From positions 620,001 through 684,000 of the forward strand of contig NZ_SACL01000001.1 in assembly GCF_004005855.1 (NCBI RefSeq): a DNA stretch of 64,000 nt. The letters run 5' to 3'. Source of the stretch: Rhodovarius crocodyli (lineage in GTDB: Bacteria; Pseudomonadota; Alphaproteobacteria; Acetobacterales; Acetobacteraceae). The notes beneath the pieces were generated by a model that saw only the letters and a list, made by a program, of their open reading frames with translations, did no database searches and was not told the DNA's origin. A program made the position numbers and the translations under genes. How positions within the stretch are numbered: the stretch's first letter is position 1; every line of letters begins with the position of its first letter. Positions 9,136 through 17,400 of the stretch are shown piece after piece.

Positions 9136-9894
9136 ATGGGTCTCGACATCATCGTTCGCGGCGCCGATTTCAGCTCGGTGGCCATCGACTTCGTGCCGCC
9201 GGTCACGCGCGGGCTGCGCGCCTGGCACCTGCTGGGCCAGACCGAGGCGCTGAGCCTCAAGAACCGGTGGGGTGCTGGCGCCGGGGACGCGACCAAGGTG
9301 GGTGCGCCCACCTTCCAGGCCAGCTCGCCCTTTTTCGCGGGGCTGAAATCCGACACGAACTATCTGCAAACCCCGGTGCTGGAGACGGACAGCCTGACCC
9401 TGGTGTCGGTGCTCGCGAACAACGACACGCTGGCAGCCTCCGCGACGCGCGGCATGATTGCCGGCTGGCAGCAGGGCGGCACCGGCAGCGGCACCGGCCT
9501 GTACTTCGCCAATACCTCCGGGCTGCCCCAGGCCTCGCTGACGCTGGCGACCTTCACGAGCGTGAGCGGAACGCCCACCTCCGTGTCGCCTTCGCTTTCC
9601 CTGGCGGATGCCGGTGTATTCCACCTGGTGAGCGCGGTGGTCGAGGCTGGGGTGTCCGCACGGCTGAACGACCATACGACCGGCCAGGCGGCCTCGCTGG
9701 CTCTCTCCAATCCGCGCCTGCTCAACGTGGCAGGTGCGGGGGCCCGCATCGGCGCCACGCAGCGGACCGATTGGGGCGGCGCGACCAAGCAGGGGTTCTT
9801 CGCGGCGTTCAACGTGGCGCTGACCAGCGCCGAGATCGCCCAAGTCGTTACCTCGGTGCGCGCAGCCATGGCGGCACGCGGCATCACGGTCTGA
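9136..9894 (+). CDS. Phage virion protein, LamG/concanavalin-like
   Basis: The 252-residue product contains segments such as LTLVSVLANNDTLAASATRG and GFFAAFNVALTSAEIAQVV, which resemble laminin-G/concanavalin-type binding modules found in phage fibres. The final residues LTSAEIAQVVTSVRAAMAA are typical of that fold. It follows the SGNH protein by 11 bases, so the two probably form one accessory adsorption unit. The assignment of fold is by pattern only. Confidence 0.65.
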   Translation: MGLDIIVRGADFSSVAIDFVPPVTRGLRAWHLLGQTEALSLKNRWGAGAGDATKVGAPTFQASSPFFAGLKSDTNYLQTPVLETDSLTLVSVLANNDTLAASATRGMIAGWQQGGTGSGTGLYFANTSGLPQASLTLATFTSVSGTPTSVSPSLSLADAGVFHLVSAVVEAGVSARLNDHTTGQAASLALSNPRLLNVAGAGARIGATQRTDWGGATKQGFFAAFNVALTSAEIAQVVTSVRAAMAARGITV

Positions 9895-10307
9895 TGTCCC
9901 TCTCCGCCACCACCTCCCGCATGCTGGCCTGCAAAGGTGCTCCGGCCGAGCTGCGGCGCCGCGCCGGGACCACCGGCACCTTCGGCACCGACTCCTGCCG
10001 CGCCTTCATCACCAGCTATTCGCCTGACCAGCTCGTAGGGCAGGTGCGCCAGGGCGACGCGCGCGCCGTGGTCGGTGCCGCATATCCGTCGCTCGGCGGC
10101 CCTGAGCCGCATGACCAGCTGGTGCAGGACGGCAAGCTCTGGACCATCATGGGCGCCAAGGAACGCCGAGTGCGCGGCGTGCTCGCGGGCTATGACCTGT
10201 GGCTGCGCGGCACCGGCACCGCCGATGATCGCCGCGGCAACCGGGCCGAGACAGAGGGCGGCGCCCTCGGCGTCACGGGCGGCGGCAGCCGCATCGCGGT
10301 GGCCTGA
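9894..10307 (+). CDS. Putative head-tail stopper/neck protein
   Basis: A 137-residue protein starting at the ATG that overlaps the upstream TGA. It is predicted to be a small beta-barrel (FITSYSPDQLVGQVRQGDAR, then KLWTIMGAKERRVRGVLAGYDLWLRG). Its size and its place before the tail terminator fit a head-closure protein. Family not firmly recognised. Confidence 0.65.
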   Translation: MSLSATTSRMLACKGAPAELRRRAGTTGTFGTDSCRAFITSYSPDQLVGQVRQGDARAVVGAAYPSLGGPEPHDQLVQDGKLWTIMGAKERRVRGVLAGYDLWLRGTGTADDRRGNRAETEGGALGVTGGGSRIAVA

Positions 10308-10723
10308 TGACCAGCTCCATCGCATGGGCCCGTGCCGAGGCCGTGATCTCCCGCGTGCCGGGCTTCACCCTGGCCATGCCGAACACCGGCTTCAATCCTG
10401 ACACGGCCATGACGCCCTTCGTGCGCATGGGCGGCCGCTCCGCCGCTGGCGGGCCGGTGGAACTCGGCCGTGCGCCGATCTGGGATGAGGATGGCGTGAT
10501 CGAATGCGCCATCTGCATCGAACGCGGCGTCGGCTCCATGCCGGCCCGCAACATCGCCGGGGACATCCTGGCCGCCTTCCGCGCCGACAACCGGGACCGC
10601 GAGGCCAGCCCGGTGATCTGGGGCGGCTACGCGATCGACGAAGGCGAGGAAGCCGAGAAGGGCGCCTACTGGGCGCTCAACCTCCAGATCTGGTTCCGGC
10701 TGAACACCACGCTGGTGGGCTAA
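10307..10723 (+). CDS. Tail terminator protein (DUF4128-like)
   Basis: The 138-residue protein starts at an ATG overlapping the previous stop. The segment ARAEAVISRVPGFTLAMPNT and the closing WALNLQIWFRLNT resemble the DUF4128/minor tail U group, which caps the tail tube and joins it to the head. Placement directly before the tail tube gene supports this. Confidence 0.75.
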   Translation: MTSSIAWARAEAVISRVPGFTLAMPNTGFNPDTAMTPFVRMGGRSAAGGPVELGRAPIWDEDGVIECAICIERGVGSMPARNIAGDILAAFRADNRDREASPVIWGGYAIDEGEEAEKGAYWALNLQIWFRLNTTLVG

Positions 10724-10797
10724 CCCGCCACGTCATGCGCTTCGGCGCGCCCTGCAGCCCTTGGGCAAGGCACCTCTCATGAACATGGAGCTTTCCC

Positions 10798-11994
10798 ATG
10801 CCCAGCGTGACCGGGATTTCCGCCGGTGCGGAAACCGCTGATGTCGTCCTGTCCTACGGCATCGAGAGTGCCTGGCGCACCCCGCCTGCCACCACCTTCA
10901 AAGGGCTGCGGATCACCAGCGAGACCCTGGCCGGCACCAAGAACCGCCAGCGCTTCAACGAGATCACCGGCAAGCGCCAGGTCAGCCCCTCCGTCACGCA
11001 GAGCGTGTCGGGCGGCGGTGGCATCAATTTCAACCTGTCCTACGGCACCTTCGATGATCTGCTGGCTGCTGCGCTGGGCGAAGAATGGACCTCGGCGCTG
11101 GCCATCGATGGCGTGGCCGGCGACATCTCGACCGTGGCCAGCGGCAACAAGCTGACCAGCACCACCAGCGGCAAGTTCAACAGCGTCGTGGTGGGCCAGT
11201 TCATCCGGCTGTATGGATTCACGGCCAACAGCGGCGCCAACAATGGCATCTATCGCGTCTCGGCCAAGACCTCCGGCCAAGACATCACTCTGGCCGGCAA
11301 GACCGTCGCCAACGAGACCCCGACCGGCACGGCCGCGAAGGTCCGCGGCTCCATGCTGCGCAATGGCGACCTGTCCAAGAGCCTGTTCCTGCAGAAGAAG
11401 GTCGGAAGCGACTGGTTCCAGTACCCGGGCTCCATCATCCCCGGCCTGAACCTGCAGGGCGGCATCAATCAGGCCTTCACCGGCAGCTTCAATGTCCTGT
11501 CCGCGCAGGAGGCTAAGGCCGTCGCCGATGCTTCCACGGGCGGCATCATCCCGGCACCCACCGGCGGCTTCTTCGACGGGGTGGGCAATTTCGGCGGGGT
11601 GATGGTGAATGATGCCGCCATCGATGCTGTGGTGCAGTCCACCGCCATCAGCCTGTCGCGCGAAGGTGCGGCCATGGACTACGGCATGGGCTCGGCCACG
11701 GCGCAGGGCGCGCTGCTGGGCCAGGTGAATCCCTCCGGCACCATCGAGGTGCTGTGGCGGAACAGCACGCTCTATGACCTGTTCATGAGCGAGGCGAACA
11801 GCCTGCTGTCCTGGACCATGCGCGACCCGCAGGGCAACGCCTATGCCATGAGCCTGCCGGCCGTGGCCCTGATGAACGGAAGCCCGCAGGCGGGTGGCCC
11901 GAATCAGACCGTGCGCAGCCGCTTCACGATCGAGGGCGCGCAGGATCTGGCATCGCACTGCATTCAGATCGACCGGTTCCCGGCCGTGCCGTGA
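10798..11994 (+). CDS. Major tail tube protein
   Basis: The 398-residue product begins SGISAGAETADVVLSYGIES-like and continues with FKGLRITSETLAGTKNR, a pattern of phage tail tube proteins in which a beta-sandwich polymerises into the tail tube. An internal stretch around residues 110-180 looks like an inserted Ig-like or fibronectin-like domain, common in tail tubes. The start ATG at 10798 follows ATGGAG. A strong hairpin follows the stop, as after the capsid gene, which fits a highly expressed structural gene. Confidence 0.85.
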   Translation: MPSVTGISAGAETADVVLSYGIESAWRTPPATTFKGLRITSETLAGTKNRQRFNEITGKRQVSPSVTQSVSGGGGINFNLSYGTFDDLLAAALGEEWTSALAIDGVAGDISTVASGNKLTSTTSGKFNSVVVGQFIRLYGFTANSGANNGIYRVSAKTSGQDITLAGKTVANETPTGTAAKVRGSMLRNGDLSKSLFLQKKVGSDWFQYPGSIIPGLNLQGGINQAFTGSFNVLSAQEAKAVADASTGGIIPAPTGGFFDGVGNFGGVMVNDAAIDAVVQSTAISLSREGAAMDYGMGSATAQGALLGQVNPSGTIEVLWRNSTLYDLFMSEANSLLSWTMRDPQGNAYAMSLPAVALMNGSPQAGGPNQTVRSRFTIEGAQDLASHCIQIDRFPAVP

Positions 11995-12031
11995 CGATAT
12001 GCGCTGCCGGGCCTCTGCCTGGCGGCGTATC

Positions 12032-12067
12032 GGGGCGCCCTGGACCGGCGGGGAGCCAGGGCGCCCC
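12032..12067 (+). terminator. Strong hairpin after the tail tube gene
   Basis: A perfect 12-bp inverted repeat GGGGCGCCCTGG/CCAGGGCGCCCC with a 12-base loop lies 37 bases after the tube stop. No T-run follows, so partial termination or mRNA protection is more likely than full termination. Confidence 0.55.
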
Positions 12068-12096
12068 AACCCCGCATCCCCGCAAGGATACAGAAG

Positions 12097-12576
12097 ATGA
12101 AGTTGAGCAAGCTGGCGACCCCCGTGGCCGCCGCCGCCGATGGCCTGTGGACTGGCCCCTGGCCCGAGACCGGCGACCTGAAGATCAAGGCCCGGCCCTA
12201 TACCGAGGACTATCAGACGGCGCTCTCCCGCGCGCAGAATGAGCTGGTCCGCCGGCTCCGCGTCGAGGGTGCCCTGAAGAACCGCGAGGGCTGGGAGGAT
12301 ATTGCGCTGAAGGACCGCCTGGCCCTGTCGCGTGAGCTGCTGCTGAAGCGCCTGGTGGTCGATGTCGATGGCCTGGAGGAAGACGACGACACCCCGGTGA
12401 CGGTGGAGCGGTTCCGCGAGCTGGCGATGGATGCCGACACCTATGGCGCGCTGGTGACGGCCGCCTTCCTGGCGGTGGATCAGGTCACCTCCGACAAGGA
12501 TCTGCTGCGCAAGGCCGCGGAGGGAAACTCCGTGCGTTCCTCCGGCAGCACGAGCGCCCCGGCGAAGCCGAGCTGA
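12097..12576 (+). CDS. Tail assembly chaperone, short form (gpG-like)
   Basis: A 159-residue, mostly helical, charged protein directly between tube and tape measure genes, the place of lambda gpG-type chaperones that coat the tape measure protein. The slippery heptamer GGGAAAC at 12522-12528 is in phase with codons GGA-AAC (residues 143-144). This lets some ribosomes shift -1 into the 12528-12887 frame and make a longer gpGT-like product of about 263 residues. The ATG follows AAGGATACAG. Confidence 0.85.
   Translation: MKLSKLATPVAAAADGLWTGPWPETGDLKIKARPYTEDYQTALSRAQNELVRRLRVEGALKNREGWEDIALKDRLALSRELLLKRLVVDVDGLEEDDDTPVTVERFRELAMDADTYGALVTAAFLAVDQVTSDKDLLRKAAEGNSVRSSGSTSAPAKPS
12522..12528 (+). 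promoter_or_regulatory. Programmed -1 ribosomal frameshift site
   Basis: The heptamer is G GGA AAC in the reading phase of the upstream chaperone, matching X-XXY-YYZ, and is close to lambda's GGGAAAG. The next frame (-1) is open from here to 12887 without a stop and encodes plausible protein. A C+G-rich stretch follows and could form the stimulatory structure. Confidence 0.85.
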
Positions 12577-12887
12577 TCGACGCCCTGGGCTGGGGCGAGG
12601 CGCCGGCCCAGGTGACGCTCATGCCCGAATGGGCCTGGGTGTGGCGCGCCTGGTGCGCGCTGTCGGCAGACCGCCAATGGCTGGTCACCATGCAGATGGT
12701 GGCCCCGCCCATGGGCGCGCCGGTCTTCCAGTCCCGCCCGGTGCCGCGGCCCGTCGCCTGGGCTGCGGTGCAAGGCTGGGCGGATCGCCACGACCTGGCG
12801 CCGGTCGAGCGGGATGACCTGCTTGCCCTGATCCAGGGCATGGATGCCGAGTTCATGCTGATCAGTAATGAGCGGGGGCGGGAGTGA
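12528..12887 (+). CDS. Tail assembly chaperone extension (gpT-like), expressed by -1 frameshift
   Basis: This frame lies -1 to the upstream chaperone and is open from the slippery site to the TGA at 12885. It encodes about 119 residues (LRAFLRQHERPGEAELIDAL, then WAWVWRAWCALSADRQWLV). The first internal ATG is at 12612 but has no good ribosome site, so expression as a fusion is more likely. In lambda-like phages the fusion links chaperone-coated tape measure to tail tube subunits. The end overlaps the next gene's GTG by 4 bases. Confidence 0.8.
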   Translation, partial: LRAFLRQHERPGEAELIDALGWGEAPAQVTLMPEWAWVWRAWCALSADRQWLVTMQMVAPPMGAPVFQSRPVPRPVAWAAVQGWADRHDLAPVERDDLLALIQGMDAEFMLISNERGRE

Positions 12888-13540
12888 GGCTTGCGCAGAG
12901 AATGCAGCTGCTGATCGATCGGGCGATGCCCGAAGCGAAGCAGCGCCAGTTCGCCGCTGACTACGCCCGTGGCCTGCGGGATGGGCTGATCAGCAGCGGC
13001 CGCGCCTCACCCTTTTACACCACAGAGGTGGACGGACGGGCCGGCGCAGCCGAGGAATCGGTGAAGCTGGATGGCGGCCGCATCGTCTACCGCTTCCACG
13101 GCCTGGCACGGGCCGTGCAGTTCGTCCTGGACTATCTGCAGGCGCGCAGCCCGGTGCTGACCGGGGAGTACAAGCGCAGTTGGGTGGTGCTGGTGAACGG
13201 CAGCCCTTGGCGTGGCGACCTGGGCGACATCCCGGCCGATGCCGAGGTGGTGGTGACGAACGATCGCCCGTGGCATCGCCTGTTTGAGGTGGGCAGCAAC
13301 GGCAAGCCTCAGACCACCCAGCGGCGGAAGCACACGACCCGTAAGGGCATCACCACCATGCGCGTCATCGGCGCCACGGAGGATGCCATGCGCCAGGTGC
13401 GGCAGCGCTTCCCGGGCGTGTGGGCGCAGCGGCGTTTCGTGCGGCTATCCGGTGGCAAGAACGATGCGCCATGGATCAGGAAAGACGGCCAGGAGGTGAC
13501 TTACCCGGCCGTCGTGCTGCGGATGCGGCCGGAGGGTTAG
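12884..13540 (+). CDS. Phage tail/neck protein of unknown family
   Basis: A 218-residue basic protein starting at a GTG that overlaps the upstream TGA. It has AFR-like basic patches (TTQRRKHTTRKG) and a segment SPVLTGEYKRSW reminiscent of HK97 gp10-type proteins (the LTG-x2-x-S pattern). In the usual order gp10-like proteins lie before the tube, so the position after the chaperone is odd and the assignment is tentative. Its stop codon overlaps the convergent lipoprotein gene. Confidence 0.65.
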   Translation: MRLAQRMQLLIDRAMPEAKQRQFAADYARGLRDGLISSGRASPFYTTEVDGRAGAAEESVKLDGGRIVYRFHGLARAVQFVLDYLQARSPVLTGEYKRSWVVLVNGSPWRGDLGDIPADAEVVVTNDRPWHRLFEVGSNGKPQTTQRRKHTTRKGITTMRVIGATEDAMRQVRQRFPGVWAQRRFVRLSGGKNDAPWIRKDGQEVTYPAVVLRMRPEG

Positions 13541-14367
13541 CGCCGGCGGGCCCGGGCAGGAGGTTCAGGTTCCGGCGGCGATGGCGCCCGGCGGTCCACT
13601 TCAGCTTGCGCCTCAGCGAACCCGGCTATCATGAAGTCTTGGTCCAAGGTGCCTCGGACCGTCGTGATCTGGACGGCCATGATACTGCCCTCGCGGAGTT
13701 GAGCTGTCAGCGTTGCGGGGTTGGGCACGTCACAGGAGTCGCCTGCACCTCTGCAAATGCCCTCGAACACAGTGTTCTGCCCTATCCGCAGCCTGAAGGT
13801 GACGGGTGGCGGAGCGGCTGTAATGACCCAGCGGCGTCCACCGTCAATGCTCCAGAGACTGGCAGAAACCGGTGTGCCCGATATGACCGTGAGGTTGCGC
13901 GACAAATGGCAGCGTACACGATCAGTAAACCGATCATTTTCGCAGCGGGTTTGCCATCGACCGGGTGCGGCCATGGGTGAAACCCCGGATTGCAATACCC
14001 TTTCTCGGTTTCGACGAGCATATTCCTCGTTGAGTGCACGCTCCGCCGCGAATTCTTCAGATGTTTGAACTCGGCGGCTGGCCAGAGGTGTTGAAGGCCT
14101 CGCCGCAACATCGTTCGCGCGTGCAGATGGTGAATCCACAGCCAGACCAGTTGGGCTGGCGGCCTGCTGGTCCCTGATCCATTCTTGATTTCGCCGAGCA
14201 GCGGCGTCAGCTTCAGCTGCGCCGGAACTCGACATCCTATGTCGCTCCCAGAACAGCCGTTCACGCTCAGCCTGCTCAGCTGTCGGTGATGTATTTCCAG
14301 GCGGTTGCACTGCGCAGCCGGCCAACGCGGCACCAAGTGCTGCAACGCAAACAATCCTGACGGCCAT
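13537..14367 (-). CDS. Prophage lipoprotein, IalB-like C-terminal domain (moron)
   Basis: The 276-residue product starts with a lipoprotein signal ending LAGC (lipobox Cys18). Residues ~30-130 are a charged, low-complexity linker. The C-terminal ~140 residues, with paired cysteines (WQTRCENDRF, RVRCHLSRN, FEGICRGAGDSC), resemble the invasion-associated locus B fold. It is transcribed against the late operon between tail chaperone and tape measure genes, and its flanks look less G+C-rich, all typical of a moron expressed from the lysogen. A surface role such as superinfection exclusion is inference. Confidence 0.8.
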   Translation of the reverse strand: MAVRIVCVAALGAALAGCAVQPPGNTSPTAEQAERERLFWERHRMSSSGAAEADAAARRNQEWIRDQQAASPTGLAVDSPSARANDVAARPSTPLASRRVQTSEEFAAERALNEEYARRNRERVLQSGVSPMAAPGRWQTRCENDRFTDRVRCHLSRNLTVISGTPVSASLWSIDGGRRWVITAAPPPVTFRLRIGQNTVFEGICRGAGDSCDVPNPATLTAQLREGSIMAVQITTVRGTLDQDFMIAGFAEAQAEVDRRAPSPPEPEPPARARRR

Positions 14368-14475
14368 TTTCGTCCCCCTGAGCTAGGGCGCGAATGTGCC
14401 GCGCCGCGCTTCGATCGACATCATTCAAATCAATGACGCGCTGGGGCAACCCGTGTGCCGCCGTCTGGAGGTCGC

Positions 14476-17400
14476 ATGACCACTCTCCGCGAGGTTGCTG
14501 AACTGGAAGTCCGGCTCCGCAACGGGGTGAGCGAAGGCGCCGCTGCTGCTGCGCGCGAGCTGGAGCAGGTCGAGGCGGCGGCGACAAAGGCCCAGGCCGC
14601 CCTCAAGGCGACCGATGGCACCCTTTCGCTGGTGGGCAACAGCTTCGACACGCTGACCGCGAAGGTGGATGCCAACGCCCGCGCCGAGCAGCAGCGGCAG
14701 GCCATATCCGCGCGCGCAGAGCGCCAGGCGGCGGAACTCACGGCCGCCGCGGCGCGCGAGGGGCGCAGCCAGGATGAACTGGCGCGCTCCATTGCCGCTG
14801 TGACAGAGCGGCGGGATGCCGACATCGCCAAGGTGGACCAGGCACTGGCCCGGGCCCGCGCGCAGCAGATGGCGCTGACGGGCGGCGTCACGGCGCAAAC
14901 CCAGGCCATGGCGGCCAGCGCCAGCGCCACGAACTCGGCGGCCTCATCCACCGGCCGGTTCACGGCGGCGATCGGTCAGGCTGGCTTCCAGGTGCAGGAT
15001 CTCGCGGTGCAGCTGGCCGGCGGCCAGAACGCGCTGGTGGCTTTCAGCCAGCAGGGCTCGCAGCTCCTGGGCGCCTTCGGCAAGTGGGGTGCCATCGCCG
15101 GCGCCGCGCTGGCGGTGGGTGGCCTGGTACTCCAGCTGGCCCTGGGCAAGACCGAAGCCGAGAAGCTGACAGCTGCCATTGAGGGGCAGCGCACGGCCTA
15201 TCAGGATGTGACGCGCCGGGCCGATGAATATGTGTCCGCGCTGTCCCGTCAGGGGCTGCAGTATGTGAGCGCAGCCGAGGCCGGGCGGCGCTATCGCGAG
15301 GGCCTCCAGCAGGAAGCGCAGTCGGTCGTGAACCTCGCCCGCTATTATGGCGGGCTGGATGAGGCTCAGCGCCAGGTGGAGGCGCGCCGTCTCCAAGACC
15401 AGCAACTGACCCTCGGTGCGCGCCAGGAAGGGCTGCTGCGGCAGGTCGGTTCCACGATGGGCCGCTATGTGGGCGCCTTCGGCAATGCCGAAAGCCAATC
15501 CCTGGAGCGGAACCTGGGCGTATATCTGGAGGCTGGCAACCTAGACCTGACGGGGCTACGTCGCCTGGCCGATCAGGCGCTGTCGGTGGCCCGGGCTACC
15601 GCGACCAGCACCGAAGAATTCACCTCTAATCAACGCGCGATCCTGACCTTGGTCGAGGCTGTGGAGCGATACCAGGACGCGCTGCGTCAGCTCGGTGTGC
15701 AGCAGCGCACGCTGGCGGGGCAGAATGGCGCTGAGGTCACCCTTCGCCGATTCGAGCAGACGACGGGCGAGTTGGGCGGGCGGTACCAGACGGGCCAGCG
15801 TATCCAGCAGCAGCGCCAATACATCCGGGAGGGGATGGCGCTGGGCACGCTCACGCCCGAACAGGCAGCCGCCGGACGTTCTTCCCTCCAGGTCTTGGCG
15901 CAGCAGGAACAGGGCCTGACCCCCGCCACGACGCAGCAGCTTCGGGCGCTGCGGGAGCAGGCATCCCTCGCCCTGGCGGCAGAGGGCGCGGCGCGGGAGC
16001 TGGCGCAGGCCGAGCTGGAGTTGGACAGGGCCGCGCGCTCATCTGGTGCCGGCATGGCCAGCGCCTCGGAAAAGGCAGAGGCCCGCCGACTGGTGCAGGA
16101 GCGGCTAGAGCGCCAGCTCGTCTCCAGCTTGGTCACGCTGAATCGCCAGATCGACGGCGAGGAACAGATCGCGGCTGCCTATGGCCGCAGTGATCAGGAG
16201 GGCCGCCGCGCCGAATCGCGCATTCGCGCCGAGGCGGAGGCGCTGCGCTACGCCGAGGAAGGAACCCGCGACTATGAGCGCGCGGTCGATACCCTCACGG
16301 TTCGCTATACGAAGCTGGCCGAGGTGCAGGCCCAGCGCCAGCAGGCCACCCGCAACATTCAGTCGCGCGACGAGCTGGCCGTGCTTGAGCGCGAGGCGCA
16401 ACTGGTCAGTGTCACGGCCGAGGCCCGCGAGCGAGAACTGGCGGTGCTCCGCGCCCAGCAATCCACCCGCAGCATCGCTGGCACGCCGGAGGCTGCGGAA
16501 GCGGTGCGCCTGGCGGGCAGCCTGGCCGATGCGCGTAGCAACCTCCAGCTGTTGCAGAACTCCTGGGGCGAGGTGTCGCGCCTGGGCGAACAGGCCTTCG
16601 ACCGGATCGGCAGCGCCATCACGCAGGCCTTTGCCAATGGCAGCCTGAAGGCGCTCGACTTCGGCAACGTGGCCCGTGCGGTGCTGAGCGAGATCGTCCA
16701 ATCCGCCCTGCGCCTCAGCTTGGTGAATCCTGTGCTGAACAGCCTGTTCGGCGGCACGCGGGGCACTCTGGGCGGGGTGAGCGCCGTCATCGGCGGCACG
16801 AAGGATATGAGCGGGAGCGCGTCCACTGGCTCGCTGCTGTCCACCGGCGGCGGGGCGCTGTCGATCGGGAACCGCCTTTTCGGCGGCAGCGGCGGCGGCA
16901 GCTTCCTGGGCGGCTACGGCTTTCTGACTGATCCCTCTGCCTTGGCCAGCACTGGTTGGGGTGGTCTTGATGGCGTCCTGAATACCCAGCTTGTCGGCAA
17001 CTCCACCAATGCCGCTCTTGGGGGGCTGGGAAGCGGTGTATATGGGCCCGCGACGCAGGCGCAGCTTCAGGCTGCCGGAGGCCCCGGCCTCACCCTCGGC
17101 GGCGCCCTCGGCAGCGCCCTGGCCATCGGCGGTGGCATTTATGGCGCCATCTCGGGCTTCCAGCGCGGCGGCCTGGGCGGCACCCTGTCCGGCATTGGTG
17201 GCGTCACCAGCGCCGTCACCGGTGCTGCCACCCTCGGTTCCTCTCTGGGCCTGCTGCCCGCCCTCGGCGCTCTCGGGCCAGTCGGCATCATCGGTGGGGC
17301 GCTGCTGGCGCTGATCGGCGGCCTGCTGCCGGGCCAGAAGCCCAGCGGCAAGGGTCAGGAATTCCGCCTGGACCTGGCCACGGGCGCCGAGGAACGCAAC

